DNA of 15,211 bases, taken from positions 1 to 15,211 of the forward strand of contig JAUVXS010000024.1 of assembly GCA_030603485.1 (NCBI GenBank). The letters are read 5' to 3'. The stretch comes from Dehalococcoidia bacterium (GTDB lineage: Bacteria > Chloroflexota > Dehalococcoidia > GIF9 > AB-539-J10). The notes under the pieces are model-generated. The model ran no database searches. It was not told the origin of the DNA and saw nothing but the letters and a program-made list of their open reading frames with translations. The position numbers were made by a program, and so were the translations under genes. Numbering within the stretch: the stretch's first letter is position 1; each line of letters starts with the position of its first letter. Of this stretch, positions 12,135-15,211 are shown piece by piece.

Positions 12135-13283
12135 ATGGAAACGTTAAGTCCTTACAAAGAAGCTACAGATGTGATACTCGAAGCTGGTGGTGACCCACTC
12201 AAATTGTGTTACCAGTGTGGTCTTTGCACCGGTATTTGTCCCTGGAACTTGGTCCGAAGTTTTCTCGTTCGCCGCATCATGCATGAAGCTCAGCTTGGTG
12301 TAACCGATTTTGGCAGCGAGGATGTTTGGACTTGCGTCACTTGTCGAGCTTGCGTTCAACGCTGTCCTCGAGGTGTAGAGATAATCGATGTCATGAGAGC
12401 TATGCGCCGAGCCGTAGCTAGCCTGGGCATCGGCGTTGTCCCTGATGCCCTGAGAATTTCAGCTAAGAACATCGCCGGCGTAGGTAATCCACTTGGTGAG
12501 GCACCGGAAAAGCGAGATGACTGGGCTAAAGACCTTAAGGTGAAAAGTTTTTCTTCAGGCACCGAAATACTTTATTTCCCTTGCTGTGTTCCGTCCTATG
12601 ACCCTGACGTAAAAACAGTGGCTCGATCTACTGCCACAATCTTCAATAAGCTTAAGATTGATTATGGCCTTATAGGCACCGAGGCAAAATGCTGTGGCGA
12701 GGCAATTAGAAAGGCCGGGTATGAAGATACGTTTCAAAGTCTGGCTCAAAACAATATTAATCTCTTTACCCGTAATGGTGTCAAAACCGTGGTAGTTTCT
12801 TCACCGCACTGCTACCATACTTTCAAAAATGAGTATCCCGAGCTTGGAGGCAAATTCGAAGTAATTCATATCACCCAATACCTGGCTTCACTTATCGAGC
12901 ATGGAAAATTGAAGCTCTCCAAAGAGATAAACAAGAAGGTAATCTATTCCGACCCTTGTTATTTGGGGAGACACAATGATGTCTACGATGAGCCAAGGGA
13001 GATTCTGCAAAGCATTCCTGGCCTGGAGTTAATAGAATTCCCTGATGCTCGTGAGGATGGTCTTTGTTGTGGTGGCGGTGGTGGTAGGATCTGGATGGAT
13101 ACGCCGAAAGGGGAAAGGTTCTCTGACATAAGGGTGGAGCAAGCTGTTGAAAAAGGTGCTGATATAATAGCCGTAGCTTGTCCCTATTGCGTTCTTAATT
13201 ACAGAGATAGTGTGCTCTCTATGGATAAGGCAGAGACTATTCAGGTTAAAGATATCTCTGAGCTTGTTGCCGAAGCGATATAG
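12135..13283 (+). CDS. HdrD-like Fe-S oxidoreductase (HdrC and HdrB domains fused)
   Basis: Soluble Fe-S protein of 382 residues that probably passes electrons to or from a disulfide or similar acceptor with HdrA. N-terminal HdrC-like part: two [4Fe-4S] motifs (Cys25/28/31/35 and Cys67/70/73/77). C-terminal HdrB-like part: two CCG domains, the first with CC (150-151), CCG (186-188) and SPHC (Cys226), the second with Cys275, CCGGGGG (311-317) and CPYC (349-352). In the first domain the CxxC is SxxC, so a classical non-cubane cluster is more likely in the second. No membrane segment is seen. GAGGT lies just before the ATG. hdrA follows after 16 nt. Related proteins include GlpC- and lactate-utilisation-type subunits, but adjacency to hdrA favours the Hdr assignment. 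Confidence 0.87.
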   Translation: METLSPYKEATDVILEAGGDPLKLCYQCGLCTGICPWNLVRSFLVRRIMHEAQLGVTDFGSEDVWTCVTCRACVQRCPRGVEIIDVMRAMRRAVASLGIGVVPDALRISAKNIAGVGNPLGEAPEKRDDWAKDLKVKSFSSGTEILYFPCCVPSYDPDVKTVARSTATIFNKLKIDYGLIGTEAKCCGEAIRKAGYEDTFQSLAQNNINLFTRNGVKTVVVSSPHCYHTFKNEYPELGGKFEVIHITQYLASLIEHGKLKLSKEINKKVIYSDPCYLGRHNDVYDEPREILQSIPGLELIEFPDAREDGLCCGGGGGRIWMDTPKGERFSDIRVEQAVEKGADIIAVACPYCVLNYRDSVLSMDKAETIQVKDISELVAEAI

Positions 13284-13299
13284 TAATGGAGGAGCCAAC

Positions 13300-15211
13300 A
13301 TGGAAGAAGTTAAAATTGGTGCTTATGTCTGTCATTGCGGTTTGAATATCGCTGACACAGTGGATGTAGAAGAGGTAACCAAGTATGCTACAACCTTACC
13401 TGCGGTGGTAGTGTCTCGCAATTACAAATTTATGTGTTCTGACCCAGGACAAAATATGATTAAGGAGGATATTAAGGAACTTGGCCTTAATCGAGTTGTA
13501 GTTGCCTCCTGTTCCCCACTGATGCACGAGCCAACCTTCCGCCGCACTATTCAGGAGGCGGGAGTAAATCCTTACCTCTTTGAGATGGCTAATATTCGAG
13601 AACATTGTTCTTGGATTAATGAAGACCATACGAAAGCTACTGAAAAGGCTAAAGCCTTGGTAAGCGCTGCTGTAAGGCGCGTTTATTATCACCAGCCCTT
13701 GGAGATAAAGGAAGTCCCGGTTAATCCCAATACTTTGATTATTGGTGGTGGTATTGCTGGCATCCAGGCTGCCCTAGAAATTGCTGACTCTGAGCACAAG
13801 GTTTATCTGGTGGAGAGAGACCCTAGCATTGGCGGACATATGATTCAATTCGATAAAACCTTCCCTACTTTAGACTGTTCTGCCTGTATTCTAACGCCCA
13901 AGATGACTTCGGTAGGTATGCATCCTTATATCGAACTAATGACTTACAGTGAGGTAGAGGAAATCTCCGGCTTTGTCGGCAGTTTCAAAGCAAGGATTCG
14001 GAAAAAGGCTCGTTATGTGGATGAAGATAAGTGCAACGGCTGTGGTGTATGTGTAACTAAATGTCCCTGGAAAGCAGATAGCGAGTTTGACTTGGGCTTA
14101 GGTCAGAGAAAAGCTATCTATACTCCATTCGCTCAGGCAGTGCCAAATATACCAGTCATTGATACAGAACATTGTGCTTATTTCCTCAAAGGAAAATGCC
14201 GTGCATGCGAAAAATTCTGCGAGCTAGGCGCTATTGATTTTGAGCAGGTTGACCAGATTGTCGAGGTAGAAGTAGGCAATATCATTGTTACTACCGGTTA
14301 CGATTCCTTTGACCCCACTCCTATTACCCAGTATGGTTATGGGAGGTTTGATAATGTCTACACCGGGCTTGAATTCGAGAGGATATGTAATGCTGTGGGA
14401 CCTACCAGTGGCAAGATAGTTCTTAAAGATGGTTCAGAGCCAAAGAGCGTAGCTATTATCCACTGTGTAGGTAGCCGCGATGAGAACTACCACGAGTATT
14501 GTTCCCGAGTGTGCTGCATGTATGCGCTCAAGTATTCCCACCTTATAAAGGAAAGAACGGATGCTGAAGTTTACCAGATGTATATAGATATGCGCTGTTT
14601 CGGCAAGGCGTATGAAGAATTCTATAAGCGGCTCTCCGAAGAGGGGGTTAACTTTATACGTGGGAAGGTGGCTGAGGTTACCGATAGAGCAATCAATGAA
14701 GATGAGGAAGGAAAGCTCATAGTCTGTGGGGAAGACACTTTATTGTGCAAGATTATCCGAGTCCCAGTTGACGTGGTAATCCTGGCTACGGCCTTGGAGC
14801 CGAGGGCAGATGCTGCGGAAGTGGCGAAGCTGTTCGGTATTACTCAAAGTGCCGATGGCTTCTTCTTGGAAAGACATCCTAAACTCGACCCGGTGGCAAC
14901 CATGACCGACGGTGTTTTTATCGCTGGCTGTTGCCAGGGTCCGAAAGATATACCTGATGCCGTAGCCCAGGCGTCAGCAGCAGCAGCACGGGTTTTAGCC
15001 TTGATTAGCAAGGGGAGGGTAGAGCTTGAGGCAGCTACCGCTGTTATTGACGAGGAGAAGTGCTCTGGCTGCCGGATCTGTAATCTTCTCTGCCCTTACA
15101 GTGCTATTTCTTTCATCGAGGATGAGAAGGTATCCCGAATTAACGAGGCTCTGTGTAAGGGCTGTGGTACCTGTGTCGCTACTTGTCCTAGCGTAGCGAT
15201 TATCCATAAAC
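13300..15211 (+). CDS. hdrA: HdrA-type FAD/Fe-S subunit (3' end cut by window edge)
   Basis: Flavoprotein subunit of heterodisulfide reductase-like complexes, the site of flavin-based electron bifurcation in the best-studied members. 637 codons are present and the frame runs off the right edge. Visible: N-terminal YVCHCG (Cys11, Cys13); FAD-binding IGGGIAGIQAA (149-154 glycines); HdrA-specific TFPTLDCSACILTPKM (Cys193, Cys196); ferredoxin motifs CNGCGVCVTKC (245-255) and C-x7-C-x2-C-x3-C (292-307); the HdrA signature YCSRVCCMYALKYS; DGVFIAGCCQGPKDIPDAV; and two C-terminal [4Fe-4S] motifs (588-598, 619-629). GGAGGAG lies 5 nt before the ATG, which is 16 nt after the hdrD-like stop. Bacterial HdrA lies with MvhD, formate dehydrogenase or MetFV partners in many anaerobes; any partners here would be beyond the edge. 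Confidence 0.95.
   Translation, partial: MEEVKIGAYVCHCGLNIADTVDVEEVTKYATTLPAVVVSRNYKFMCSDPGQNMIKEDIKELGLNRVVVASCSPLMHEPTFRRTIQEAGVNPYLFEMANIREHCSWINEDHTKATEKAKALVSAAVRRVYYHQPLEIKEVPVNPNTLIIGGGIAGIQAALEIADSEHKVYLVERDPSIGGHMIQFDKTFPTLDCSACILTPKMTSVGMHPYIELMTYSEVEEISGFVGSFKARIRKKARYVDEDKCNGCGVCVTKCPWKADSEFDLGLGQRKAIYTPFAQAVPNIPVIDTEHCAYFLKGKCRACEKFCELGAIDFEQVDQIVEVEVGNIIVTTGYDSFDPTPITQYGYGRFDNVYTGLEFERICNAVGPTSGKIVLKDGSEPKSVAIIHCVGSRDENYHEYCSRVCCMYALKYSHLIKERTDAEVYQMYIDMRCFGKAYEEFYKRLSEEGVNFIRGKVAEVTDRAINEDEEGKLIVCGEDTLLCKIIRVPVDVVILATALEPRADAAEVAKLFGITQSADGFFLERHPKLDPVATMTDGVFIAGCCQGPKDIPDAVAQASAAAARVLALISKGRVELEAATAVIDEEKCSGCRICNLLCPYSAISFIEDEKVSRINEALCKGCGTCVATCPSVAIIHK

Overview
The window looks like a moderate-GC chromosomal segment of an anaerobic bacterium. 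A deep-branching Chloroflexota (Dehalococcoidia-like) lineage is my best guess, inferred from the gene order rplI-dnaB and rpmF-fabD-nusB combined with HdrA/HdrD-type Fe-S oxidoreductases and an Fe-S signalling cluster. No 16S or other decisive marker is present, so the taxonomy is only a suggestion. Nothing looks like a phage, transposase or CRISPR locus.

Layout. (1) 1-3852, minus strand: an operon read right to left, with an M20-family amidohydrolase/peptidase, a tiny Cys-rich ORF, thioredoxin reductase (trxB), ribosomal protein L9 with an unusual repeat tail (rplI), and replicative helicase dnaB, which is cut by the left edge. (2) 3853-4018: a divergent promoter region with a 58-bp imperfect palindromic repeat. 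(3) 4019-6021, plus strand: a housekeeping operon yceD(DUF177)-rpmF-fabD-nusB, tightly packed with overlapping or near-overlapping stops and starts, preceded by a consensus sigma-70 promoter. (4) 6105-11764: a signalling cassette, made of a short divergent sigma-54 factor with its own near-perfect sigma-70 promoter placed so that the mRNA should be essentially leaderless; a soluble sensor histidine kinase built on a ferredoxin plus degenerate [FeFe]-hydrogenase fold plus a further Fe-S domain; an NtrC-type sigma-54 activator overlapping the kinase; a strong terminator; a textbook -24/-12 promoter directly behind the terminator; and the gene it should drive, a receiver-TPR protein with two copies of a four-cysteine module. 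(5) 11765-12134: a 370-bp gene-free stretch holding a terminator hairpin, a candidate promoter and a second terminator, consistent with a small RNA or attenuator leader. (6) 12135-15211: an HdrD-like (HdrC+HdrB fused) Fe-S protein and HdrA, cut by the right edge.

How the parts may work together (inference). The kinase could read cellular redox state or an H2/CO-like ligand through its Fe-S clusters and phosphorylate the NtrC-type activator. The activator together with the adjacent sigma-54 would switch on the -24/-12 promoter of the Cys-rich receiver protein. Its receiver domain closely resembles the activator's, so the same kinase may also phosphorylate the product. The HdrD/HdrA electron-transfer genes immediately downstream are plausible clients of the system, although a terminator and a separate promoter-like leader lie in between. 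This self-contained sigma-54 redox circuit is the most interesting part of the window.
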